Below, one piece after another: positions 55,761-64,000 of a DNA stretch of 64,000 nt. The position numbers and the translations under genes are program-made. Under the pieces are notes generated by a model. That model worked only from the letters and a program-made list of their open reading frames with translations, had not been told where the DNA came from and did no database searches. Origin of the DNA: Sphingobacteriales bacterium (GTDB lineage: Bacteria; Bacteroidota; Bacteroidia; Chitinophagales; UBA2359); the NCBI GenBank assembly GCA_016700115.1, contig CP064999.1, positions 4,402,001-4,466,000 of the forward strand, read 5' to 3'. Each line of letters begins with the position of its first letter. The stretch's first letter is position 1.

Positions 55761-56612
55761 CTATTGGTTCTTTTTAATTCCATTTTGTGCCCGGGAGTCC
55801 CAATGAGCTTTATATTCTTTAAAAGCCCGATAAATAGCAGAACCAATCAAAACCTGACCAATATCCGAATCAAGAAATTGTTCTTCGGCTTTATTGCTGA
55901 GAAAACCAATTTCAATTAATACACTTGGCATATTGGTTTTGTATAGCACCAAAAAACTTTCTTGTTTTGGACCCCTGCTATGTCGCATTGCTCTGTTTTT
56001 AAACTGATTCTCTATCAATTGTGCAAACTTCAAACTCTGTTCTCTGTACGAGTTTTGATAAAGCGAGAATATGATATCTGACAGAGGGTCGTCTAAATTA
56101 AATCCATCGTACTTATCTTTGTAATTTGTTTCTAAAGCTACGACTGAGTTTTCACGACGGGCAACTTCTAAATTGGCATCTGATTTATCATTACCCATCA
56201 CATAAGTTTCAGTGCCTTGTACATAGGAAGCAGGTGAATGATTGCAATGTATGGAAATAAACAAATCCGCAGAATTTCGGTTAGCAAACGAAGCTCTTTC
56301 GTGTAACTCAACAAATGTGTCCTTTTCTCTTGTATATAATACCTCAACGTCAGGAACATTTTCTTTAATGTACTCCCCTACTTTCAGTGCAACCGACAAA
56401 GCAATATCTTTTTCTTTAGCCTTCTTACCCGAACAACCGCTATCTTTGCCACCATGACCGGCATCTATCACTACAGTTTTAACAATTCGTGGCTTTGTTG
56501 CTTCGTCTTGAGATAAAACTGGGTTTAGCCAACAAAAAGTAAAGAAAGTAAAATAAATCAGAAAACGATTAATAAAAATTCGCTTCGAAACGTTTAGTAG
56601 CTTTATTGTCAT
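55761..56612 (-). CDS. N-acetylmuramoyl-L-alanine amidase (Amidase_3)
   Basis: A 283-residue exported enzyme with an N-terminal signal of about 35 residues. The zinc ligands are in the expected places: H53 in VVIDAGHGGKD, E67 in KEKDIALSV and H122 in FISIHCNH. The catalytic Glu is in VLIEIGFLSN near the C terminus. It splits the amide bond between MurNAc and the stem peptide in the periplasm, as in daughter cell separation. There is no LysM or AMIN domain. I chose the ATG at 56612 over a TTG at 56633. A strong promoter is placed at 56645-56676. Confidence 0.93.
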   Translation of the reverse strand: MTIKLLNVSKRIFINRFLIYFTFFTFCWLNPVLSQDEATKPRIVKTVVIDAGHGGKDSGCSGKKAKEKDIALSVALKVGEYIKENVPDVEVLYTREKDTFVELHERASFANRNSADLFISIHCNHSPASYVQGTETYVMGNDKSDANLEVARRENSVVALETNYKDKYDGFNLDDPLSDIIFSLYQNSYREQSLKFAQLIENQFKNRAMRHSRGPKQESFLVLYKTNMPSVLIEIGFLSNKAEEQFLDSDIGQVLIGSAIYRAFKEYKAHWDSRAQNGIKKNQ

Positions 56613-56644
56613 ATTTGTTGCTTTTATCAGCAATTGGATTGGTG

Positions 56645-56676
56645 CAAATTTACCACAAACAAATTGAAACTACAAA
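56645..56676 (-). promoter_or_regulatory. Promoter of the amidase gene
   Basis: On the minus strand, TTTG (56673-56676), exactly 20 bases, then TAAATTTG (56645-56652) form an ideal Bacteroidota promoter. Transcription should start near 56638, 26 bases before the ATG. It lies in the 87-base divergent gap with lptD. Confidence 0.7.
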
Positions 56677-56699
56677 AAAACTAATTAGTTTAATTCAAA

Positions 56700-59318
56700 T
56701 TGAAAACTACTCTATATATATTTATTTTGTCGTTTCTATTTTGCCCAATTGTAATGGCACAGGACAGTTTATCTGTTGTGCCAATGAAACCATCTGATTT
56801 ATCAATTCCCGGAGATTCTATTCAGATTTCCACCACCGATACAATAACCCTAAAAATGGCTGATGGAAGTATCAAGGAAAAAGTAGTTTATAGTGCCCGT
56901 GATTCTATTGTTTATGATATCACTAATCAAAAAATATACCTTTACTCTAAGGCTAAAATCAAGCAGGGAAGTATGTCAATTTCAGCTGCAACCTTGCTGC
57001 TTGATTATACTCAAAAAACCATACATGCAAAACCGGCAACAGACACAACAGGTTATTTATACGATCACCCTGAATTTTCAGATCAGGATAGAACTTTTCA
57101 GTCTGACGAAATGATCTACAATTTCGAAACCAAGAAGGGCAGACTTACACATATTGTTACTCAAGAGGGGGATGGATATTTAAGGGGAGAGGTTGTTAAA
57201 AAAAACGAACAGGACGAAATGTTTGGCAAAAATGCTTATTACACAACTTGCAATCAGGAACATCCTCACTTTAAAATCAACGTCAATAAAGTTAAGATTA
57301 TCCCCAACAAACTTATCATTTCTGGACCCGCTCAATTAGTATTAGAAGACGTGCCAACACCTTTGTTTCTTCCATTTGGCATTTTTCCAATAGCTAAAGG
57401 ACAACGCTCAGGTATTTTAATGCCTTCTTATGGCTACTCACCAAACAGAGGGTTTTATTTTCAGGGAGGAGGTTATTATTTGGGTTTTAGTGATTTTGCC
57501 GACCTTGCCCTGACCGGTGATATTTTTACAAATGGAAGTTGGAGAGCCAATATCACAACAGGCTACAGAAAAAGATATAAGTTCAGTGGAAATGTCAATA
57601 TAGATTATGGAGTGAATAAAACAGGAGACAGAATAACCCCTGCATATAGTGAAGCCAAAAACTTTTTTGTTCGATGGAACCATTCTCAGGATGCCAAAGC
57701 AAGACCAAACAGTACGTTTTCTGCCAATGTGGGATTTGGCAGTAGTGGCTACAACCGAGAGTTTGAAGTTCGAAACAACAATGTTCTGACCAATACGCTT
57801 TCTTCAAGCATCAACTATAATTTCAACATTCCCGGCACTCCGATGAGAGTAGCACTAACAGGAAGACTTGACCAAAACACCAACACAAAATTGGTAAATG
57901 TTACTCTTCCGAGTTTAAGAGTTGATATTAACCGCCAATTCCCATTTGCCAGAAAAATACAAACCGGTGGAGCAAGATGGTATGAAAAAATTGGGGTTAC
58001 ATATAATATGCGAGCAGAATCCAGAACATCAGTAACCGACTCGCTCTTATTTACACGCGCTTTCTTTGACAATGCCAAATATGGCATAGAACACAATGCC
58101 AATGCGAGCACGAACTTTAATCTGTTTAAGTATATTAACATCAGTCCGACTGTAACATATTCAGAAGCATGGTATTTTAAAACCATAGAAAAGCAATGGA
58201 TCCCTGATACTACCTTTCAGTATTCAACAAAACCTAACGGAGAAACCACCATAGACACAATACTTCCCAGATTACAATCTATTGATATTACCGGATTCAA
58301 AAGAAGTGTTAAACAGCTAAATACCGGAGTTAGTGCTACCACCAAACTCTTTGGATTTTTAAATTTTGAAAAAGGCAAAATACGTTCAATCAGACATGAA
58401 GTTACTCCATCAATCAGTTTGAGTTATCAGCCCGATTTTGGAACTGATTTTTGGAATTACTATCGTTTTGTTCAAAACAATGCCAAAGGAGATAGTGTGC
58501 AATACTCGGTATTTGAAGGTGCTATATTTGGAAGCCCTTCTCGAGGTGATGTCGGTTCTATGAGTTTTAGTCTGAATAATAACCTTCAGATGAAGGTTTT
58601 TTCAGCTAAAGACACTACAAATAACGGTGAGAAAAAGATAAACCTGATTGATAGATTAAACTTCAACACCTCCTATAACTTTTTAGCTGACAGCATGCGA
58701 TGGGCACCTATAACCTATGGCGGGGGGGTTACGATTGCCCGTAAAATTCAAATAAACTTAAGTGGTGCTTTAGACCCTTATGCCATTGACGGACAAGGCA
58801 GAAGTATCAACCAAACCCAATGGAAGGCTGAGAAAAGCCCGTTGAGAATCAGCAACGTAAATTTTACAGTTGCGACTTCATTTAGCTCAAAAGAACTAAA
58901 TACTTTAAAATCTGGTGCGGGAACTAAACAGGAAATTGAAGAAATTGAAAATAACCCGGATGCTTTCTCAAACTTTAATATCCCCTGGAGGCTAACTATG
59001 GATTATACACTCGCTCTACGGCCAACAAAACGGAATGGCGAGGATACTACTTTAATTACTCAAAGCCTGAATTTCAACGGAGAGGTAAATTTAAGTCCCA
59101 AATGGAGGGTGGGATTCAATTCGGGATATGACTTTGCATTTAAAAAATTGGCTCGTACCACTTTAGATATAACCCGAGACCTTCATTGTTGGGAGATGCT
59201 GTTAACACTTGCTCCTACCGGTCAATACCGTTATTACATTTTTACCATTCGTGTAAAATCTGCACTTTTACAAGATCTGAAACTCAACCGCCGAAGATTT
59301 TGGCAAGACCTGAACTAA
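56700..59318 (+). CDS. lptD: LPS assembly outer membrane protein LptD
   Basis: An 872-residue outer membrane protein, the translocon that inserts LPS into the outer leaflet. A signal peptide (MKTTLYIFILSF, cleavage after MAQ) is followed by OstA-like strands (IYLYSKAKIKQGSMSISAATL) and the LptD core (IFPIAKGQRSGILMPSYGYS and PTVTYSEAWYFKT). A barrel runs to the end. The start is the TTG at 56700, since the frame is closed by a stop at 56691 and no earlier ATG exists. It is divergent from the amidase gene. A G7 tract lies at 58722-58728. Confidence 0.9.
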   Translation: MKTTLYIFILSFLFCPIVMAQDSLSVVPMKPSDLSIPGDSIQISTTDTITLKMADGSIKEKVVYSARDSIVYDITNQKIYLYSKAKIKQGSMSISAATLLLDYTQKTIHAKPATDTTGYLYDHPEFSDQDRTFQSDEMIYNFETKKGRLTHIVTQEGDGYLRGEVVKKNEQDEMFGKNAYYTTCNQEHPHFKINVNKVKIIPNKLIISGPAQLVLEDVPTPLFLPFGIFPIAKGQRSGILMPSYGYSPNRGFYFQGGGYYLGFSDFADLALTGDIFTNGSWRANITTGYRKRYKFSGNVNIDYGVNKTGDRITPAYSEAKNFFVRWNHSQDAKARPNSTFSANVGFGSSGYNREFEVRNNNVLTNTLSSSINYNFNIPGTPMRVALTGRLDQNTNTKLVNVTLPSLRVDINRQFPFARKIQTGGARWYEKIGVTYNMRAESRTSVTDSLLFTRAFFDNAKYGIEHNANASTNFNLFKYINISPTVTYSEAWYFKTIEKQWIPDTTFQYSTKPNGETTIDTILPRLQSIDITGFKRSVKQLNTGVSATTKLFGFLNFEKGKIRSIRHEVTPSISLSYQPDFGTDFWNYYRFVQNNAKGDSVQYSVFEGAIFGSPSRGDVGSMSFSLNNNLQMKVFSAKDTTNNGEKKINLIDRLNFNTSYNFLADSMRWAPITYGGGVTIARKIQINLSGALDPYAIDGQGRSINQTQWKAEKSPLRISNVNFTVATSFSSKELNTLKSGAGTKQEIEEIENNPDAFSNFNIPWRLTMDYTLALRPTKRNGEDTTLITQSLNFNGEVNLSPKWRVGFNSGYDFAFKKLARTTLDITRDLHCWEMLLTLAPTGQYRYYIFTIRVKSALLQDLKLNRRRFWQDLN

Positions 59319-59323
59319 GACTT

Positions 59324-60760
59324 TTAAATCTTTAAGTTTCCAACTAACTCCTTAATTTTCGATTGAATTTCCTGCCACGCCTTTTCAATATGTGATTCTT
59401 GAACATTGGTTTGTCCAATGACCATCCTTAAAGTAAATTTGCCTTTGAGTTTGGTGTGAGATAAATACAATTTTCCCGATTTATTGAGTGCTGTTAAAAG
59501 ATTTTGATTTAATTGATTCAGTTTATCTTCATCTTCTTTGTATTCTGAACAAGTTGCCCTGAAACAAATCAGATTTAGATTGACTGGTGCTAATATTTCC
59601 ACATCCGGATGTTTGCGCATTTTTTCTTCTAACATTCTTGCCAACAAAATATGCCTACGCAAAATCTGACGGAGTTGAGAAACTCCATAACTTCTTAAAA
59701 CAAACCATAGTTTTAGTGCCCTAAATCTGCGACCGAGTTGAGGACCCCAATCGCTGTAATTGTTTACTTTTGTTGCCCATTGAGTTTTTAGATATTCGGG
59801 CAGAATACTGAAAGCTTGAAGTAACACTTCTTTATCTTTGATAAAAAAAGCAGTGCAATCAAAATTGGTCATTAACCATTTATGAGGGTTAAAAACAAAA
59901 CTGTCTGCCTGTTCGATGCCCTTAATCATCCATCTGTATTCAGGTAAAATAAGTGCGCTCCCAGCATAAGCGGCATCAATATGCATCCATAATTTATATT
60001 TTGCACAAATTGGGGCAATTTGATCCAAAGGGTCAATCGCTGTACAACTTGTTGTGCCTAAAGTTGCAACTACACAAAGTGGAATATATCCTTTCGATAA
60101 ATCATCTTCAATTGCCTGTTCTAAGGCATTTGGAAGCAGAAGAAAATTTTCGTCTGTTGGGATTTTTACTAAATTGTTTCTCCCGATACCGGCCATTTTA
60201 ACTGCTTTTTCAACTGAAGAATGGGCTTCTTCAGAAGCATAAACCCTGAACAAATGATTTGGTTTGAACCCCGAAATATTGATTAAAAAACCGCTTACTT
60301 TTTCACGAGCAGAAATAATAGCACTCAAGGTAGCAGTAGAAGCGCCATCATAAATAACACCTTGAAAAATGTCAGGTAGTCCTATAGATTGTTTCAGCCA
60401 TTCCATCATCTTTTCTTCTAATTCAGCTGCAGCAGGAGATGTGTCCCATAACATACCCTGTGTTGCTAAGGTTGCAGTCAACATTTCGGCTAAAACAGAA
60501 GGAAAACTGGCATTTGCAGGAAAGTAAGCAAAAAAAGAAGGATGTTGCCAATGCGTAATGCCCGGCAAAATGATTGAAAGAAAATCCTGAAAAATTTTTT
60601 CAAAATCCTCAGGATGTTCAGGAGGAGAATCTGGTATTTGATTATAAATTTCGCGGGGTTCTACATTTGATTTTACTGGAAACTTTTCGATGGTTTCGAA
60701 GTAATCTGCCATCCAATCAGCAACATGGTGTGCAAATTTGCGAAATTCAGATACCGTCAT
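59324..60760 (-). CDS. Group II pyridoxal-dependent amino acid decarboxylase
   Basis: A 478-residue PLP enzyme of the aromatic-L-amino-acid/tyrosine decarboxylase group. Active-site elements are H180 (ASEEAHSS), D262 in MHIDAAYAG and PLP-linked K294 in FVFNPHKWLM. The N-terminal PGITHWQHPSFFAYFPANASFPS is typical of plant-type and bacterial AADC. It probably makes an aromatic amine (tyramine, tryptamine or phenylethylamine) in the cytoplasm; the substrate is not decided by sequence alone. It is convergent with lptD with 5 bases between the stops, and no amine transporter is adjacent. Confidence 0.92.
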   Translation of the reverse strand: MTVSEFRKFAHHVADWMADYFETIEKFPVKSNVEPREIYNQIPDSPPEHPEDFEKIFQDFLSIILPGITHWQHPSFFAYFPANASFPSVLAEMLTATLATQGMLWDTSPAAAELEEKMMEWLKQSIGLPDIFQGVIYDGASTATLSAIISAREKVSGFLINISGFKPNHLFRVYASEEAHSSVEKAVKMAGIGRNNLVKIPTDENFLLLPNALEQAIEDDLSKGYIPLCVVATLGTTSCTAIDPLDQIAPICAKYKLWMHIDAAYAGSALILPEYRWMIKGIEQADSFVFNPHKWLMTNFDCTAFFIKDKEVLLQAFSILPEYLKTQWATKVNNYSDWGPQLGRRFRALKLWFVLRSYGVSQLRQILRRHILLARMLEEKMRKHPDVEILAPVNLNLICFRATCSEYKEDEDKLNQLNQNLLTALNKSGKLYLSHTKLKGKFTLRMVIGQTNVQESHIEKAWQEIQSKIKELVGNLKI

Positions 60761-60786
60761 AATTTATGGGGAATAACATCTTCTGG

Positions 60787-61515
60787 TTATTCTTCTTCCG
60801 GTTGGTCTTCGTTGTTTTCAGTAACAACTAGCCCCTTTAAATATACCTGATAAATAGGAGGATTACCATTTGTCTGAATGGTGATGGTTTTATTTTGAGT
60901 GCCTATTTTACCGGTACTGTCGTAATAGACTAAAATTGAACCTGTATCGTCAGGAGAAATTGGTTCTAATGGAATTTCAGGCACCGTGCATCCACAAGTA
61001 CTTGTAGCATTATGAATAATCAGGGGAGCATTGCCTGTATTTGTAAATTTATAATGGTGTTTGACCTTTTCTCCGCTTTTTAATGTGCCAAAATCGAAAG
61101 TTGCCTCTTCAAAAATCATGCTTGCTTTATTATCTCCGCTTCTTGGCTGTTTTGCTCTTGATGAAGTAGCTCTCATGCTTAAGTCTTCAGTAGCCATAAA
61201 CTCCATTGTTGAAATGCTTGGAGTGTCTGTTCCTGAATTAGTTTCAGTATGGGTAGTAGAATTGGCAATTGGTGCTGTTTGATCAGTATTTCTGGAGTTA
61301 GTGGCATTGTTTCCTAACTCACTTTGAATAGTTAAACTGCTATCAGAAATTGCTTCAACAGGAGGATTCTCCTGTATTTCAGATTTTTTACCCTCAGTAA
61401 GCGTTTTTTTAGACTTTTTAGTGGGCTCTTTTTTATCGGTCAGACTTTCCGAAGTATTACAAGATGCCAATAAAAAGCAAAGTGCAATTACAAAGGTAAA
61501 AGTAAATGTTTTCAT
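60787..61515 (-). CDS. DUF1573 domain lipoprotein
   Basis: A 242-residue lipoprotein with lipobox LASC (Cys19). A low-complexity Ser/Thr/Lys-rich linker spans about residues 20-120. A DUF1573 domain at about 130-235 (FDFGTLKSGEKVKHHYKFTNTG, then TSTCGCTVPEIP) has an immunoglobulin-like fold and a CGC. DUF1573 proteins are very common in Bacteroidota and have no established function. It starts upstream of the decarboxylase gene (26 bases) on the same strand, so the two may form an operon. Confidence 0.9.
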   Translation of the reverse strand: MKTFTFTFVIALCFLLASCNTSESLTDKKEPTKKSKKTLTEGKKSEIQENPPVEAISDSSLTIQSELGNNATNSRNTDQTAPIANSTTHTETNSGTDTPSISTMEFMATEDLSMRATSSRAKQPRSGDNKASMIFEEATFDFGTLKSGEKVKHHYKFTNTGNAPLIIHNATSTCGCTVPEIPLEPISPDDTGSILVYYDSTGKIGTQNKTITIQTNGNPPIYQVYLKGLVVTENNEDQPEEE

Positions 61516-61608
61516 CGCAAATCATGATTGATGAATAAAACGATGCAAAGTTACTGTAAATCTGAATTGCCTTAACTAAATAACGAAACAATATTTCTGA
61601 AAGACAAG

Positions 61609-62283
61609 CTAACGGATTTTTGACCAAATCTGTTCGTTACCGTTAGATTGAGTTAAAATGAGCGTTACACCTTGATTTAACTTACAATCATAGTCAAAAT
61701 ATGTTCTTTCATTTGGGTCGCATAGATAAAAATCATCGAATGAATTTCCCCATAAACCAAGAATTTCATCGCCTCCGAAAGAACCAGATGAACTACCTTT
61801 GAATGAACCATCACTATATTTATAGGTGTCAGAAGTATAGCTGCGATTTGATTTTATATAAACACCATTGCTTTGTAAAGTCAAATTTCCAAAACTTTTA
61901 AAACTAAAATCTCCGGATCGGTAACTCTCCATTTTGCTCCAAACTCCAACCAATGAACTTGATCGCAAAGCGGATGCAGTTGAATCCAATACCTCGGGTA
62001 CTGCAAGTTGCGATAACCTCCAATCACGTAACCCGCTATAACTATAAATAGATTTCCGCATGTTATTAGCAAAAAAATTATAAGCTGTCGTGTCCATCCG
62101 GTGTCTGTAAAAATGAAAAGCAGCGATAACTGCCATTGCTTCTGCCTTGGTAGTTGGGTTGTCAACTTTTAAAAAACCATCTAACGAAAGTTTAATAACA
62201 CCAAACAAAGAAATTTCTGCAGTCGGTGAAATTCGGTTGAATTGTTTTTCAATTGCTGACATAATGGTTTCAAAACTATGCAT
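61609..62283 (-). CDS. Hypothetical protein, two-part
   Basis: A 224-residue soluble protein without a signal peptide. Residues 1-105 are helical (KAEAMAVIAAFHFYRHRMDTT). The C-terminal half is strand-rich, with LVGVWSKMESYRSGDFSF and LTLQSNGVYIKSN, a lipocalin-like pattern of a small beta-barrel. I do not recognise the family. The start is the ATG at 62283; an ATG at 62262 is an alternative. It stands between the DUF1573 gene and rlmH with gaps of about 90 and 180 bases. Confidence 0.65.
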   Translation of the reverse strand: MHSFETIMSAIEKQFNRISPTAEISLFGVIKLSLDGFLKVDNPTTKAEAMAVIAAFHFYRHRMDTTAYNFFANNMRKSIYSYSGLRDWRLSQLAVPEVLDSTASALRSSSLVGVWSKMESYRSGDFSFKSFGNLTLQSNGVYIKSNRSYTSDTYKYSDGSFKGSSSGSFGGDEILGLWGNSFDDFYLCDPNERTYFDYDCKLNQGVTLILTQSNGNEQIWSKIR

Positions 62284-62459
62284 ATATCCTTTAGATTTAA
62301 ATGAGATGATAGAAAATTGTATTACAGATTTATCAGTATTACAAAAACATGCAACTATTTACACTTGTAGTATTCAACAATTGACAGATAAAAAACCTCA
62401 TGTTTACAGGAAAAATTGTTACCCACATTGAAATCAATAATTTTTAGGCAGATACAATA

Positions 62460-62924
62460 TCAATGATGATAAGATTCATTGTTGATGATAGTGAAAGCCC
62501 GATATAGTTGTTCTGTAAAAACTAATCTAACCAATTGATGTGAAAAAGTCATTTCTGATAATGCCACTTTATCGTTTGCCCTTTGGTAAATTACCGGACT
62601 AAATCCATAAGCGCCCCCAACTAAAAACTTAACTTGCCTGATACTTTTATTCATTAATTGTTGTAAATATTGAGCAAATCCAACAGAACTAAATTGTTTT
62701 CCACTTTTATCTAACAAAATAAGGTAATCCCCTTCTCCTATTTTAGACAGTTGGATTTCTGCCTCTTTTTCTTTGATTAAGGACTCAACTTTAATCTGTT
62801 TGAGTTCCGGTAATATTATAATCTCAAACCCAATATAATGTTTCAATCTTTTTTGGTAAACATTTACACCTTCTTCAATATAACTTTCAGTTGTTTTTCC
62901 GGTAAGAAGCAATGAAATTTTCAT
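62460..62924 (-). CDS. rlmH: 23S rRNA (pseudouridine(1915)-N(3))-methyltransferase
   Basis: A 154-residue SPOUT methyltransferase that methylates pseudouridine 1915 in helix 69 of the large ribosomal RNA. The knot motif FLVGGAYGFSP and the C-terminal LSEMTFSHQLVRLVFTEQLY are diagnostic. The frame extends to 62948; I chose the ATG at 62924 (MKISLLLTGK), which gives the usual length of 155-157. It stands alone. Confidence 0.95.
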   Translation of the reverse strand: MKISLLLTGKTTESYIEEGVNVYQKRLKHYIGFEIIILPELKQIKVESLIKEKEAEIQLSKIGEGDYLILLDKSGKQFSSVGFAQYLQQLMNKSIRQVKFLVGGAYGFSPVIYQRANDKVALSEMTFSHQLVRLVFTEQLYRAFTIINNESYHH

Positions 62925-63323
62925 TTTGTATTGTTTTAAATTCCACAATTTACAAAGCTGTTTGAATTCTATACTGCAATGCCTTTATATGAATCGTTTA
63001 ATATTGAATTTCTCACACATTTTGATTTTGTATAGTTAGTAAATTGAAAAAAGCATTTTTCAGTCCTCCTTAACTCAAACTATTACAAGTAGATTGGTTT
63101 TTTACTTAGTTAGACAGTTTAAAAGTCAAAATTGCATAAATAATATTCCCCACTTTTAAGGGCTTTTTAGAAGTATATTCTTTGCTACAATTTACTGTAT
63201 TTAAAAAAATTATTGTCGTCAAATTGCAGAATTGAGCACTAAAAACGAAGCTCACTATATAAAAATCCCGACTAAAGTATAAATTTGCTCAAATATACAC
63301 TTCAACACCAAACCTAACACTCT
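62925..63323. other. Intergenic region between divergent rlmH and the secreted cytochrome-type gene
   Basis: A 399-base AT-rich gap. Apart from the -7 box at 63280-63287 I see no gene, hairpin or repeat. Confidence 0.45.
63280..63287 (+). promoter_or_regulatory. Candidate -7 box of the secreted cytochrome-type gene
   Basis: TAAATTTG matches TAnnTTTG and ends 36 bases before the ATG at 63324. No TTTG lies at the -33 distance. Confidence 0.4.
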
Positions 63324-64000
63324 ATGAAATGCAACATTTTTACCCTTTTGATTTGTGTTTGTTTTTTGTTCAATTTTAGCAATTTACAATCACAGCCTTA
63401 TTATTACACACCACATATACAAAGTTTTATTACCACCTATGGTTGTGGCGGATGTCATTTTGCCGGAGGAAGTAGTGGTTTTAATCAGTTAACTTATGCA
63501 GCAATATTGGCGGGGGGGGTTCAATGTGCCCCTGATGTTCGTCCATTTGACGAAAATGGTAGCCCTTATGTCATCAAAATAGATTGTTCACTCCCATTAA
63601 CTTGCGGTGGAAGCAATATGCCTTATGGGAATCCATGCACAGTCAGTGCTTCCGATATAGCTTTAGTTCGTGCATGGATCAGAGGGGGGGCTTTAGGTGA
63701 TAACACTTTTTGCCAGTCTTTTTCCGGCAGCCCGCTTACGATAGACTTTACAGGTTTTGCAGGTGGAGGTTTTACTTCCTCACCTTCAACTACACAACTC
63801 AATTCAAAAGTCTGGAATTTTGGTGGATTTAGTGATTTTTATAAACCCGGACAATCTAATACAGGAAATGATTTTGCTCGTGGTGCCACTACTCCTGGAG
63901 TTCCTGTAACTGGAGGAATTTATGGTTGTACTTATTCAACAGGAAATCAAGCACTTTGGCTTCAACCTTCTACCAGCGATTTCAGTGCTCCAAACGGAGG
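63324..64000 (+). CDS. Secreted protein with N-terminal monoheme cytochrome c motif (3' truncated)
   Basis: The gene runs off the right edge after about 225 codons. Translated by hand, it starts MKCNIFTLLI, with a signal peptide ending near residue 24 (LQSQ). C41-G-G-C44-H45 is a c-type heme attachment motif. M99-P-Y-G followed by SASDIALVRAWIRGGA, in the same order as in small cytochromes c, gives a plausible axial Met ligand. After it a beta-rich domain starts, with DFARGATTPGVPVTGGIYGCTYS, of a kind I associate with T9SS-exported proteins. It would place a heme domain at the surface or in the periplasm. A G8 tract (63512-63519) and a G7 tract (63684-63690) lie inside the gene. The C terminus is unseen. 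Confidence 0.75.
   Translation, partial: MKCNIFTLLICVCFLFNFSNLQSQPYYYTPHIQSFITTYGCGGCHFAGGSSGFNQLTYAAILAGGVQCAPDVRPFDENGSPYVIKIDCSLPLTCGGSNMPYGNPCTVSASDIALVRAWIRGGALGDNTFCQSFSGSPLTIDFTGFAGGGFTSSPSTTQLNSKVWNFGGFSDFYKPGQSNTGNDFARGATTPGVPVTGGIYGCTYSTGNQALWLQPSTSDFSAPNG

Noticed and set aside
1..64000. tRNA or rRNA genes in the gaps
   Set aside because: Reading all gaps over 300 bases, I saw no GGTTCRA-type T-loop with acceptor pairing and no rRNA-like sequence; a covariance search was not possible.

Overview
The window looks like chromosomal DNA from a member of the Bacteroidota, probably an environmental lineage related to Saprospiria or Chitinophagia. The DNA is AT-rich. There is a short Bacteroidota-type primary sigma factor, and TAnnTTTG-type -7 boxes lie upstream of several genes. 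Several proteins carry type IX secretion features: a PorE-like OmpA protein, a PorP/SprF-family protein and a C-terminal sorting domain. Other markers are TonB-dependent receptors with carboxypeptidase-regulatory-like N-termini, DUF5916, DUF3822, DUF6702 and DUF1573 proteins, a short-form AMP nucleosidase and a futalosine-pathway hydrolase. No rRNA, tRNA, integrase or transposase gene was recognised.

Layout. 1-7.3 kb: the end of an M3 oligopeptidase, two tandem S41 PDZ proteases, a chagasin-like (I42) lipoprotein and, convergent, a PorE-like protein. 7.7-16.2 kb: gltX, a small membrane protein, two TonB-dependent receptor-type outer membrane proteins and a DoxX protein. 16.6-23.8 kb: housekeeping genes (hemB, a thioesterase, then DUF3822-rsmD-coaD-cysteine desulfurase, a START-like protein and rpoD with a strong terminator). 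24-29 kb: an M1 peptidase, a fused dipeptide-type ABC ATPase and mqnB. 29.1-29.6 kb: a gene-free gap with a strictly 42-bp periodic array of hairpins. 29.6-42.8 kb: a secreted CAP protein, a BASS transporter, a PorP/SprF protein, a MarR regulator, a large T9SS cargo protein, a DUF5916 protein, a small outer membrane protein and an AMP nucleosidase between two unrecognised genes. 42.9-46 kb: an accessory-looking stretch with a class D beta-lactamase lipoprotein, a paired four-helix membrane protein and small orphans. 46.1-48.5 kb: a TonB receptor with a ZnuD-like histidine cluster, whose promoter is covered by a perfect 19-bp palindrome. 49.2-59.3 kb: miaA, a frameshifted P-loop kinase, an alpha/beta hydrolase, a CoA-transferase and a cell-envelope block (OstA/LptA-like, MlaD-like, amidase, divergent LptD). 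59.3-64 kb: a PLP decarboxylase, a DUF1573 lipoprotein, a hypothetical, rlmH and the start of a secreted protein with a cytochrome c motif.

How the genes fit together. Most of the window is housekeeping plus cell envelope. The strongest common theme is envelope biogenesis: LptD, LptA-like and MlaD-like proteins with a periplasmic amidase, together with type IX secretion parts and cargo. The most unusual signals are the 42-bp hairpin array (29199-29486), in which arm sequences differ between units while pairing is kept; the palindromic operator at 46114-46132; the homopolymer frameshift at 50233-50239; the Asp-to-Gly change in the RsmD catalytic motif; and the cytochrome c motif on a secreted protein at the right edge.
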